Source: JAAFHB01 sp942493325
GTDB taxonomy: Bacteria > Bacteroidota > Bacteroidia > Bacteroidales > Prolixibacteraceae
DNA: 64,000 nucleotides
NCBI GenBank assembly: GCA_942493325.1
Contig: OW818689.1
Span: forward strand, 4,216,001-4,280,000
Direction of reading: 5' to 3'
Every line of letters starts with the position of its first letter. The stretch's first letter is position 1. The notes beneath the pieces are model-generated. The model saw only the letters and a list, made by a program, of their open reading frames with translations. It was not told the origin of the DNA and did not search any database. A program made the position numbers and the translations under genes. Positions 25,941-35,000 of this stretch are shown here, in pieces.

Positions 25941-28157
25941 ATGCGATTCCCTTTCTATAAGCAACTCGATGCCATGGATTGCGGGCCTACCTGCCTGCGG
26001 ATGATCGCGAGATATTACGGGCGTAGTTATTCACTGCAACACGTGAGGAGTTTAACCTACTCAACACGTGAGGGTGTATCGATGCTGAGCCTCAGTGAGG
26101 CTTCCGAAAACATGGGTTTCAGATCAAGGGGAGTCCGTTTGACCTGGGATCAGCTCAGGGATGAAGTGCCACTTCCGTGCATCATCCACTGGAATCAAAA
26201 ACATTTTGTTGTCGTCACTAAAATATCGTTAGAGAGTAGGTTCAGTCTTTTTTCGAAACGGAACGGACTGGGTAGCAAGGTGCATATTGCCGATCCGGCT
26301 CATGGAATGTTAAAATATTCTGCGTCGGAGTTTCTGAAATGCTGGTCTGGTCAGAGTCCGGAGGGTATTGCTTTGCTGCTCGGACCAACCACTGAGTTTT
26401 ACAATGAAGAACCCGAAATAAGTAAAACCAACCGTTTCAGTTACTTATTGAATTATTTGCGTCCCTACCGCAAATTCATCATTCAGCTACTGCTGGGAAT
26501 GTTGACCGGAAGTTTTGTCAGCATGATTTTCCCATTTCTTACCCAATCGATTGTCGATTACGGAATCGGGAACAGCGACCTTAGTTTTATCCTGATGGTT
26601 CTGGTGGCCCAGCTTGTACTTACTTTTGGACAAGCTGCCAATGAGATGATCCGGAACTGGATCATGCTGCACGTGACATCAAGGGTTAGTATTTCACTGA
26701 TCTCCGATTTCCTGATCAAGTTGATGCGCTTACCAATCGCCTATTTTGATTCCAAAATGATCGGTGATATCATGCAACGAATGGGTGATCATAGCCGGAT
26801 TCAGTCATTTCTGACCACCTCATTGGTAAACATCCTGTTTGCAGCCATTACCCTGGTACTTTATACGGTGATCATGGCCACATATCATCCTGGTATCCTG
26901 CTGGTATTTTTCGCCGGAAGCATCCTATATATCGGTTGGGTTTTGCTGTTTCTCAAAAAGCGGAGAGCCCTGGATTATAAACGATTTCAGCAGATGTCTG
27001 CCAATCAGAACAATATCGTACAGCTTATTACCGGAATGCAGGAAATTAAGCTTAATAATTGTGAAAAGCAGAAAAGGTGGGAGTGGGAAAGGATTCAGGC
27101 CGGGTTGTACAAAGTAAATATTCGCGGACTGATCCTTAATCAGAATCAAATGGTAGGTGCCACCTTTATCAATCAGACCAAGGATATTATAATCTCCTTT
27201 CTGACTGCCCGGGCAGTTGTAAAGGGTGATATGACCCTTGGAATGATGATGGCGGTTCAATATATAATTGGCCAGCTTAACTCCCCGATCCAGTTGTTTA
27301 TTGGATTTATACAATCAGCCCAGGATGCCAAGATCAGCCTGGAAAGACTGGGAGAAATCAATGACAAAGAAGATGAAGAGAGACCTGAGCAACGTAAAAT
27401 AAACGAAATTCCGGCAGGAAAAGATATCGTATTAAAAGATGTGTCATTTCAGTACGAAGGCCCGAATTCACCTGTAGTGCTGAAAAAAATCAATCTCGAA
27501 ATTCCCTCCAACAAGATCACAGCTATTGTCGGTACCAGCGGAAGCGGGAAAAGTACACTTGTAAAGCTGATTCTTGGTTTTTACCAACCGGTTAAGGGAG
27601 AGATCACCCTGAGCGGAGTTTCGATGGATAATTACAGCCAGCAGCAATGGCGCCGGAAGTGCGGAGTGGTAATGCAGGAGGGGTTTATTTTCTCCGATAC
27701 CATTTCGGGAAATATTGGAATCGGCGACGAAATTCCTGATTTTGGGAAAATCGAAAGGGCAGTTCAAACCGCAAATATCCAGTCATTTATCGAAACATTG
27801 CCCTTAGGTTATGCGACACGGATTGGGGGAGAGGGACATGGATTAAGCACCGGGCAGAAGCAACGAATCCTGATCGCAAGAGCTGTTTACAAAAATCCTG
27901 ATTATATTTTCTTCGATGAGGCCACAAATGCACTTGATGCGAGAAATGAGCTGGTAATTATGGATAATCTAAATCAGTTTTTTAAAAACAGGACAGTGAT
28001 TGTAGTGGCCCACCGACTGAGTACAGTTAAAAATGCCGACCAGATTGTTGTCCTGGAAGAGGGAGAAATCGTCGAAAAAGGAACTCATCATGAACTGGTA
28101 GGAAAAAAAGGGATTTATTTTAAGCTTGTAAAAGATCAGCTGGAATTGGGAAATTGA
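25941..28157 (+). CDS. Peptidase-containing ABC exporter (PCAT, C39 peptidase)
   Basis: A 738-residue bifunctional exporter that would cut GG leaders and pump the core peptide across the inner membrane. Residues 1-140 are the C39 peptidase: Gln8, Cys14 (MDCGPTC), His88 (HWNQKHFVVV) and Asp118 (HIADPAHG) form the expected catalytic set. Residues about 165-450 hold the membrane domain with several hydrophobic helices. The nucleotide-binding domain has Walker A GTSGSGKST at about 531, signature LSTGQKQRI and Walker B YIFFDEATNALD, then the H-loop VVAHRLS. It is followed after 28 bp by the HlyD-type adaptor. The adjacent GG peptide is the likely substrate. Confidence 0.93.
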   Translation: MRFPFYKQLDAMDCGPTCLRMIARYYGRSYSLQHVRSLTYSTREGVSMLSLSEASENMGFRSRGVRLTWDQLRDEVPLPCIIHWNQKHFVVVTKISLESRFSLFSKRNGLGSKVHIADPAHGMLKYSASEFLKCWSGQSPEGIALLLGPTTEFYNEEPEISKTNRFSYLLNYLRPYRKFIIQLLLGMLTGSFVSMIFPFLTQSIVDYGIGNSDLSFILMVLVAQLVLTFGQAANEMIRNWIMLHVTSRVSISLISDFLIKLMRLPIAYFDSKMIGDIMQRMGDHSRIQSFLTTSLVNILFAAITLVLYTVIMATYHPGILLVFFAGSILYIGWVLLFLKKRRALDYKRFQQMSANQNNIVQLITGMQEIKLNNCEKQKRWEWERIQAGLYKVNIRGLILNQNQMVGATFINQTKDIIISFLTARAVVKGDMTLGMMMAVQYIIGQLNSPIQLFIGFIQSAQDAKISLERLGEINDKEDEERPEQRKINEIPAGKDIVLKDVSFQYEGPNSPVVLKKINLEIPSNKITAIVGTSGSGKSTLVKLILGFYQPVKGEITLSGVSMDNYSQQQWRRKCGVVMQEGFIFSDTISGNIGIGDEIPDFGKIERAVQTANIQSFIETLPLGYATRIGGEGHGLSTGQKQRILIARAVYKNPDYIFFDEATNALDARNELVIMDNLNQFFKNRTVIVVAHRLSTVKNADQIVVLEEGEIVEKGTHHELVGKKGIYFKLVKDQLELGN

Positions 28158-28185
28158 GATTCAATGAACAAATATAAGTGTCAGC

Positions 28186-29484
28186 ATGCCGGATAAAAAT
28201 ATTTTACAACCACATAGTGATGAGGTTCAGGAAATCATGTCGAATATTCCAAATCGTGTAATCCGGTGGGGTCTGACTGTCATATTTTCCATATTTTCAA
28301 TTTTGGTTATCGGGAGTTATTATTTTAAATCTCCTGAAATCATAAAGGCTCCGATGATCCTGACCACAAAAAACCCACCTGTTGCGCTCATCAGCAAATC
28401 GACCGGCAAAATTGACAGGCTCTTTGCGGTAGATGGTCAGACGGTGAGCGGGAAAGAAAATATTGCCTTGATTAATAATCCGACTGATTTTGCACATTAT
28501 CTGATACTTAAAAAAGAACTGTCCGATTGTTTCCGGATTAGTGACTGGGACGAACAGGTATTTATGTGTGAATTGTCTGAACAACTTACGCTGGGAGAAT
28601 TGCAACAAAGTTACGGCCCGTTTTTGAAGAGCAGGAATAACTTCAAACATTACCTTACGCAGAATTTTCTTCCCCAAAAGATCGGGTTGGTGAATAAACA
28701 GATTGTGAAGCAGGAGGAGTATTACCACACCCTGATTCGTCAGCGTGAAATTCAGCAAAATGATCTGGTCTTGTCTCAAAAAAGTTTCATCCGCGATTCG
28801 TCTCTTTACGGGAAACGAACTACCAGTGAGGCTGAATATGATAAATCGCGGCAGCTTTACCTTTCAAAAAAATCGGCTTTTATTGGCTTTGAAGCTGTAC
28901 TCAGGGAAACAGAGTCTTCAATTTTGCAAATGCAATCGGGTAAGGTTGAATTACAGATGCAGCACGATAGAGAATTGTCCGAATTCCGGCTTGCACTTGA
29001 TGAATCGAAGCAAAACCTTGAAAGCGCTATTCATCAATGGGAGGAGAAATATCTTGTTTCAAGTCCAATAAAGGGGAAGCTGACCTTCACGTCAATATGG
29101 AGTGTAAACCAGGAGGTAAAAACTGGCGAACTGATCGCTACTGTGATTCCGGAAGAAAAATCAGCAATCATCGCAAAAGCTGTTATTTTGCCTTCTGGTT
29201 TTGGAAAAGTAGAGGTGGGACAGAGGGTAAATTTAAAATTAAGCGGTTTTCCGTATATGGAATTTGGCATGTTGAAGGGTAGAATCCGCTCGGTTTCGCT
29301 GGTGCCGGATGCTAAAGGGTATATCGCTGAAATTGAACTCGTGGGAGGGATGACCTCATCGTATCGCGAAAATTTGAAATTTATCCAGCAAATGGATGGA
29401 ACAGCCGAGATTATAACAAAAGAGATGCGTCTTATCACAAGATTAATTAATCCGTTAAGGGCATTTATTGATAATGGAAAATGA
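28186..29484 (+). CDS. HlyD-family periplasmic adaptor (membrane fusion protein)
   Basis: A 432-residue adaptor linking the ABC exporter to an outer-membrane channel. One N-terminal transmembrane helix (WGLTVIFSIFSILVIGSYYF, about residues 29-48) is followed by the split lipoyl/barrel sandwich (PPVALISKSTGKIDRLFAVDGQTVSGKENIALI), a long coiled coil (about 140-280) and a return strand, KYLVSSPIKGKLTFTSIWSVNQEVKTGELIATVIPEE. It is in operon with the PCAT gene. No TolC-like channel is encoded in this window, so the outer-membrane partner must be elsewhere. Confidence 0.9.
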   Translation: MPDKNILQPHSDEVQEIMSNIPNRVIRWGLTVIFSIFSILVIGSYYFKSPEIIKAPMILTTKNPPVALISKSTGKIDRLFAVDGQTVSGKENIALINNPTDFAHYLILKKELSDCFRISDWDEQVFMCELSEQLTLGELQQSYGPFLKSRNNFKHYLTQNFLPQKIGLVNKQIVKQEEYYHTLIRQREIQQNDLVLSQKSFIRDSSLYGKRTTSEAEYDKSRQLYLSKKSAFIGFEAVLRETESSILQMQSGKVELQMQHDRELSEFRLALDESKQNLESAIHQWEEKYLVSSPIKGKLTFTSIWSVNQEVKTGELIATVIPEEKSAIIAKAVILPSGFGKVEVGQRVNLKLSGFPYMEFGMLKGRIRSVSLVPDAKGYIAEIELVGGMTSSYRENLKFIQQMDGTAEIITKEMRLITRLINPLRAFIDNGK

Positions 29485-29627
29485 TCGGGCAGATGTATAT
29501 TAAACTTTACCGAACCTGAAACTCAATTTAGGCATAAAAAAACTCCATTTTAATATACTAAAGCACAGTTGATTATAAAGATGTGTTGTTTTATTTTAAT
29601 TTATTTGCAAAAAAGTATCAAAATCCG

Positions 29628-29655
29628 GGTAACAATTTGGTGTCGTTTCCTATTA
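29628..29655 (+). promoter_or_regulatory. Putative ECF-type promoter, site B (orphan)
   Basis: GGTAACAATT, 10-nt spacer, TCCTATTAA, identical in both halves to site A. No recognised gene follows on the plus strand before the terminator at 29810-29841 and the convergent kbl gene. Confidence 0.6.
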
Positions 29656-29661
29656 ATATAG

Positions 29662-29841
29662 AACTCCGGAATAACTTCGGGGAGATGTTACTTAGTTGAG
29701 TTGTCTGAAAAGTTTATGATACTGATTATATCCGAAAAGAATGATCAACAATTAATAAGGGAAAATACCAAAGATTTTTTGCACCAAATCAATTGAAACA
29801 GGTTAGTGTAAAGGGGGAGCCTGCACAACTCCCCCTTTTTT
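29662..29841 (+). ncRNA. Candidate small RNA or small-peptide transcript
   Basis: Inferred transcript from site B to the terminator, about 180 nt; the start is estimated at 7 nt past the promoter. It holds a short inverted repeat (actccggaa...ttcggggag) near its 5' end and a 26-codon frame at 29717-29797 (MILIISEKNDQQLIRENTKD...), which lacks a GG motif and resembles nothing I know. It may be a regulatory RNA, a peptide message or the remains of a second precursor gene. Confidence 0.3.
29810..29841. terminator. Bidirectional terminator upstream of kbl 3' end
   Basis: AAAGGGGGAG (29810-29819) pairs with CTCCCCCTTT (29829-29838), 9-nt loop, with T-runs on both strands. It could end the site B transcript (plus) and kbl (minus). 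Confidence 0.8.
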
Positions 29842-29852
29842 ATGCTCAAAAA

Positions 29853-31043
29853 TTAGTTAATCACCCCGAGTTCTTTCCCTATTTTTGTAAAAGCTGCAAT
29901 CGCCTTTTCGAGGTGCGCCTGGCGGTGAGCTGCTGATAATTGCACTCTTATTCGTGCCTGTCCCTGGGGTACTACAGGATAATAAAATCCAATTACATAG
30001 ATTCCTTCGTCGAGTAAACGCGCTGCAAACTCCTGGGAGAGTTTGGCATCATAAAGCATTACGGCACATATAGCCGATTTGGTTGGCTTTATGTCAAATC
30101 CCGCTTCCCTGATTTTGGTCACAAAATATTCGGTATTCTCATGCAGACGATCCTGCAATTGGGTCGACTCGTCCATCATTTCAAACATTCTGATTCCTGC
30201 CCCAACAACGGCCGGGGGAATTGAGTTTGAGAAGAGGTAAGGTCTCGATCGCTGGCGTAACATTTCAATGATTTCCTTTTTTCCTGTCGTAAATCCGCCC
30301 ACTGCTCCTCCAAAAGCTTTTCCAAGGGTTCCGGTAATAATGTCAACTTCGCCACGAACATTAAACTTTTCGGTGACGCCACGTCCTGTTTCGCCGACCA
30401 CCCCTGCTGAGTGACACTCATCGACCATGACCAACGCATCGTATTTTTTAGCCAGCATAACGATCTGATCCATCGGGGCAGTATTCCCGTCCATCGAAAA
30501 CACCCCGTCTGTAACAATAATCCGGAATCGAGCATCCTGAGCATTTTGCAGCTGTGTCTCCAGATCAGTCATATCGGCATTGTTGTACCGTAGCCGGCGT
30601 GCTTTACAGAGACGAACCCCATCAATAATGGAAGCGTGGTTTAATGCATCGGAAATGATGGCATCTTCTTCCGAAAACAACGGTTCAAATACACCTCCGT
30701 TTGCATCGAAGCAGGCAGCATACAGGATGGTGTCCTCTGTTCCGAAAAATGCGGCAATTTTTTGTTCGAGCTTTTTATGCAAATCGGTGGTTCCGCAGAT
30801 AAACCGTACGGACGACATGCCGTATCCATGGGTATCGAGGGCCGATTTAGCTGCAGAAATGAGTTCGGGATTATTCGAAAGACCGAGGTAATTGTTCGCA
30901 CAAAAGTTAAGCACTTCCTTCCCGGAGTCAAGTGTTATCACAGCATCCTGGGAAGTAACGATGATTCGTTCACTTTTGTACAATCCTGCTTCCCTGATAT
31001 GGGAGAGTTCATTCTGAAGGTGTTCCTTTATTTTTCCATACAT
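29853..31043 (-). CDS. kbl: Glycine C-acetyltransferase (2-amino-3-ketobutyrate CoA ligase)
   Basis: Kbl cleaves 2-amino-3-ketobutyrate with CoA to glycine and acetyl-CoA in threonine breakdown. The 396-residue PLP enzyme of the alpha-oxoamine synthase family shows NFCANNYLGLSNNPEL, HGYGMSSVRFICGT, the VDECHSAGVVGETGRG segment and the PLP lysine in TGTLGKAFGGAVGG. Length and N-terminus (MYGKIKEHLQNEL) match true Kbl rather than BioF or HemA. Its usual partner threonine dehydrogenase is not next to it. The GntR gene upstream on the same strand probably belongs to the sialic-acid locus. Confidence 0.93.
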   Translation of the reverse strand: MYGKIKEHLQNELSHIREAGLYKSERIIVTSQDAVITLDSGKEVLNFCANNYLGLSNNPELISAAKSALDTHGYGMSSVRFICGTTDLHKKLEQKIAAFFGTEDTILYAACFDANGGVFEPLFSEEDAIISDALNHASIIDGVRLCKARRLRYNNADMTDLETQLQNAQDARFRIIVTDGVFSMDGNTAPMDQIVMLAKKYDALVMVDECHSAGVVGETGRGVTEKFNVRGEVDIITGTLGKAFGGAVGGFTTGKKEIIEMLRQRSRPYLFSNSIPPAVVGAGIRMFEMMDESTQLQDRLHENTEYFVTKIREAGFDIKPTKSAICAVMLYDAKLSQEFAARLLDEGIYVIGFYYPVVPQGQARIRVQLSAAHRQAHLEKAIAAFTKIGKELGVIN

Positions 31044-31127
31044 ATCTTTTGATTTAAGAGTGATATTATTATTCAGTGAGTAAAGCTATTGATTTATGAA
31101 TTATGATTTATGATTTTCTTCATACTT

Positions 31128-31159
31128 AAATCCCAAATCCTAAATCCCAAATCCTAAAT
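31128..31159. repeat. Heptamer array AAATCCC/AAATCCT
   Basis: Four perfect seven-base steps alternate AAATCCC and AAATCCT (31128, 31135, 31142, 31149), plus AAAT. It is preceded by a loose GATTTATGA repeat (31091-31118). It lies between kbl and the GntR gene, close to the 3' end of the latter. Confidence 0.8.
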
Positions 31160-31167
31160 TTTTAGTT

Positions 31168-31890
31168 TCAATCTGTTGGAAAAATCCGCTTAAAATGATT
31201 TTCGAGATGTTTCCGCATCGCCTTACGAAATTTATCTGCATCACGTAACTTTAATACTTCCACGAGTTCAGTATGGGATACGTATCTTTTATGCTCAAAT
31301 GTTTTATTGATTAATCCACTGGTATATACATAATTAAATACAGGTAAAAGCATTCGCTGAAAGCTTTTGAGGGTTTCATTTCCTGAAATTTCGTAAAGTT
31401 TCCCGTGAAACAGTATCTCATAATCAATATCAAACAGGGTATTTTCAGAAGGGTAGGTTTCATTTTTGACGATTAAAGAAAGCTCTTCAATATCTTTGTC
31501 TGTGGCACGGTTCACAACCAGATCGGCCATTCCTACTTCAAGGACTAATCTTAATTCAAAAACGTCCTTTAACGTCCCCTCATTAAGAATTCCCGGGATC
31601 ATCGATTTTTGCAGGATACCCGACAGATCCGGACTTTTAATAATCGTCCCTTTATGTTTTATCGATTCAATCAGTCCCATTGTTTTTAAGCGGTTCAAGG
31701 ACTCACGGATTACCGTGCGACTTACCCCCATTGCCGATGAAAGATCCATCTCCTTTGGAATGAGATCACCCGCTTTTAATTCTTTCTGAATAAAAAAATC
31801 GATAAGGTGCACTTCCACCTTATCGACAAGACTTCGGGTATCAATGGCCGAAATAGCTGCATCGTTTACATTTGGATTCATGGTGGGCAA
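31168..31890 (-). CDS. GntR/FadR-family regulator, probable sialic-acid repressor
   Basis: A 240-residue regulator with an N-terminal winged helix-turn-helix (about residues 20-85: LIPKEMDLSSAMGVSRTVIRESLNRLKTMGLIESIKHKGTII) and a C-terminal all-helical FCD effector domain (about 95-235). Its gene is divergent from susC across 114 bp. That gap holds a FadR-type palindrome with GT-N3-AC at its centre, right at the predicted susC transcription start, so repression of the sialic-acid operon is inferred. The ligand may be sialic acid or ManNAc. Similarity to NanR of enterics is by subfamily only. Confidence 0.85.
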   Translation of the reverse strand: MPTMNPNVNDAAISAIDTRSLVDKVEVHLIDFFIQKELKAGDLIPKEMDLSSAMGVSRTVIRESLNRLKTMGLIESIKHKGTIIKSPDLSGILQKSMIPGILNEGTLKDVFELRLVLEVGMADLVVNRATDKDIEELSLIVKNETYPSENTLFDIDYEILFHGKLYEISGNETLKSFQRMLLPVFNYVYTSGLINKTFEHKRYVSHTELVEVLKLRDADKFRKAMRKHLENHFKRIFPTD

Positions 31891-31915
31891 ATTTAAAAAA
31901 TATTTTAAAAATTAG

Positions 31916-31946
31916 TTGGAAATTAAAAACAGATAAATTATTTTTG
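31916..31946 (+). promoter_or_regulatory. Promoter of the sialic-acid operon
   Basis: TTG at 31916-31918, exactly 20 nt, then TATTTTTG at 31939-31946. This fully matches the Bacteroidota primary sigma consensus TTG-N19-21-TAnnTTTG. It predicts a transcription start near 31953, 50 nt before the susC ATG. Confidence 0.8.
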
Positions 31947-31951
31947 ACGTA

Positions 31952-31966
31952 TTATGTAGGACATAA
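31952..31966. promoter_or_regulatory. Palindromic operator for the GntR regulator
   Basis: TTATGT-AGG-ACATAA is a perfect 6-3-6 inverted repeat. The TGT-N3-ACA centre fits FadR-subfamily operators. It covers the predicted start site of susC, a good position for repression. Confidence 0.65.
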
Positions 31967-32004
31967 GACAAAGAAAAATAATTAAACTACAAAAAACAAA
32001 TTTT

Positions 32005-35000
32005 ATGAGGAAATTTATTGCACAAAAGCTCCTTTTTCTGGGATTCGTATTTTTCCTGTCATTCAGTATGGCCTTAGCTCAGAAGACAGTCAGAGGAACT
32101 GTTACTGATGCGGCTGACGGAACAACATTCCCGGGAGTCAACGTTGTTGTACGCGGTACAACAACGGGAACCGTAACAGACGAGAATGGTCAGTTCAGTC
32201 TGGTCGTTCCTGCCGGAAGTACTGAGTTGGTCGTTTCAATGATGGGTTTTGTGACCCAGATCATACAACTGGGCGATTCAGACACTTATTCGGTAGCATT
32301 AAGCAGTACCGCGTTAGCACTCGATGAAGTTGTCGTGGTGGGATATGGTACTCAAACAAGAGGTAAAGTGACTTCTTCGATTGCGAAAGTCGACATGAAA
32401 TTACTTAAAACAGGGGTACGGGCCAACCCGGCTCAGGCTTTGGCGGGTACAGTCCCTGGCTTGAGAGTCATTACTGCATCAGGAAGACCCGGCGCAGTAC
32501 CCTCTATTATTTTAAGAGGAGGCACCAATTTTGATGGTAGTGGTAGTCCGCTTATTATCATGGACGGGCAGATACGTGGCTCACTGAGTGACATTAATCC
32601 GGAGGAAATTGAGAGTATCGAAGTTTTGAAGGATGCTTCGGCAACGGCCATTTATGGAGCAAGAGCAAGTAACGGTGTTATTCTCATTTCTTCGAAAAGG
32701 GGGAAAGCCGGTGTTTCGGCTATCAACGTGAAGATAAAACGCGGATTTAATTATTTGAATGTACCCTATAACTTTGTAGATGCCGAAAATTACGTCAAAT
32801 GGGCCCGGTTGGGTGCAGAGCAGGCAATTAAGAACGGAACTCTTGGAATCACTAATCTCGCCGGAGTGGGCCCGCGTGGTACTGGCAATATGTATAAGGA
32901 TGCTGCCGGAAATGTTCTCGATGGCAATTATGATTCACGGGCAATCTGGAGTGTTATGCGACTGGATAATGTTACACAGGAATTATTGGCTCAACCTGGA
33001 TGGAAGCAAATGAAAGATCCGGTCAAAACCAATGCAGCCGGAAATTATGATCCCAATGGGACCAATTATGATTTGATTTACAAGGATTTCAATTATGGCG
33101 ATTATGGGTTAAACGATGTGGCGGCTACACAGGATTATAATATCGGTTTTACCGGTGGCAACGAAAAGGGTAAATACTTCGCGAATCTTGGCTACTTCGA
33201 TGAAGGGGGATTATCACTCGCCACTTTTTACCGCAGGTTAAATTTTGCATTTAATGGCGATTATAAAATCAAAGAGTGGTTAACATCGGAAAGTGGTGTA
33301 CAATATGCAATGGCAAAATGGAGAGATCAGTCACTTCAGAACGGAGAAACTAACTATTGGGCACGGATGCTGTCTGCTCCGCCAACTTTGCGCGGTACCA
33401 ACATGAAGGGCGATCTGATCCTTGGTCGTGACGCAAGCGATGGAAACCCCGCGTATAATATCGACAAATACAAAAGAAATAATCAGTCCGATAAATTCAC
33501 CTTAAACCAGTCGTTCAGAATTGACCTGATGAACGGCTTTTATGTAAAAGCATCAGCTTTGCTGATGTATGATGAATCATTTAATGAGTCCTTCAACAAG
33601 GATTTCAGAACCGGTATTATGAGTCTGACTAATCCAAACACCGGCTGGAACAGAAACAGGGACGCCTCTTCAAGCTTTGACCGTACTATCCGGCAAACCT
33701 ACAATGCAATAGCTAATTATCAAACTCAGTTCAAGGATAAACACAACTTATCGGCTATGGCGGGTTTTGAGTTTTTCGAAGCATACAATAAAGGCGTCAG
33801 TGCAGGCGGTGCACTTGCACCCACGGATGACTTCCAGGATCTTGCTTTGACATTGAACAGTGCAACATCCCAAACCCGAAGTACCGATTCCTGGCATTCC
33901 AGGGAGAGAATTCTGTCAGGTTTTGGTCGTTTAAATTATGATTATGACGAAAAATATCTTTTTACATTCACCATCAGGAGAGACGGTTATTCAAGGCTGA
34001 TTGGCGACAATAAATACGGTACTTTTCCCGCCTTTTCGGGTGGATGGCTGATTCACAGGGAAAATTTCATGGAGTCTACTCAGGATTGGCTTTCCTTTCT
34101 GAAATTGCGGGCCAGCTGGGGTAAGAATGGCAATGTTGGAGGAATTGGAACTTATGAACTGCAAGGCGCTTATGGCTCACAAACCGCCTATTCAGGTACT
34201 ATCGGGTTTTTACAAACCGGTATCGCTAATCCCAACCTGAAATGGGAAAAAACCAATACAGTTGAGGTTGGTTCCGACATGGGATTCCTTGAAAACAGGA
34301 TATATGCCTCTCTTGCTTATTACAACAGAACCACGAGCGACAAAATCGCCAGTGTTTTGCTGCCAACCTCCTCCGGAGTGGCAAGTGTACGGACCAATAA
34401 TGGCAGCATGAGAAACAAAGGGTTCGAATTAGAGGTAACCGGTAAACTCATTCAGAAAAAGGACCTGAGATGGCAGGTTAGTGCCAATGCATCCTGGAAT
34501 AAGAATACTGTTTTAAAGCTCCCTTACAATGGGAATGAAAAAAACAGACAGGGAGGTCAGCAAATTTACGACCCCAAATCCGGGAGAGTTATCTGGGTTG
34601 GTGGCTTACAGGAAGGTCAGGAGTGGGGTGAAGTATTCGGGTTTGTCAGTGAAGGAATCATCCGGAATGCCACTGATTTAGCTAACTACAACAAAATCGA
34701 TCTGGCTGCCGGACAGGTATGGTACAATGCTTCAGCGGGAAAGCGCGTAGCCAGTCAGAAGTTGATGACCGAAAGAGGGTTGAATTTCGCAGGTGGATGG
34801 ATTCCTACGCAAATGGGAGACATGATCTGGAAAGATGTTGACAAGAACGATACAATCGATACAAGAGATATGGTTTCTTTGGGCAGGGAGATTCCACGCG
34901 TGACAGGTGGTTTTAACTCGACACTCGCCTACAAAGGATTTACGCTTTCAGCCAGGATTGACTTCGCCCTGGGACATGTACAGCAGGATTTTATGCATTT

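Larger units (their letters stand above)
29485..29852. other. Gap after the HlyD gene with orphan promoter and terminator
   Basis: An AT-rich gap of 368 bp. It holds site B at 29628-29655 and a bidirectional hairpin terminator at 29810-29841, defining a possible plus-strand transcript of about 180 nt. A 26-codon frame lies between. No other gene is seen. Confidence 0.6.
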
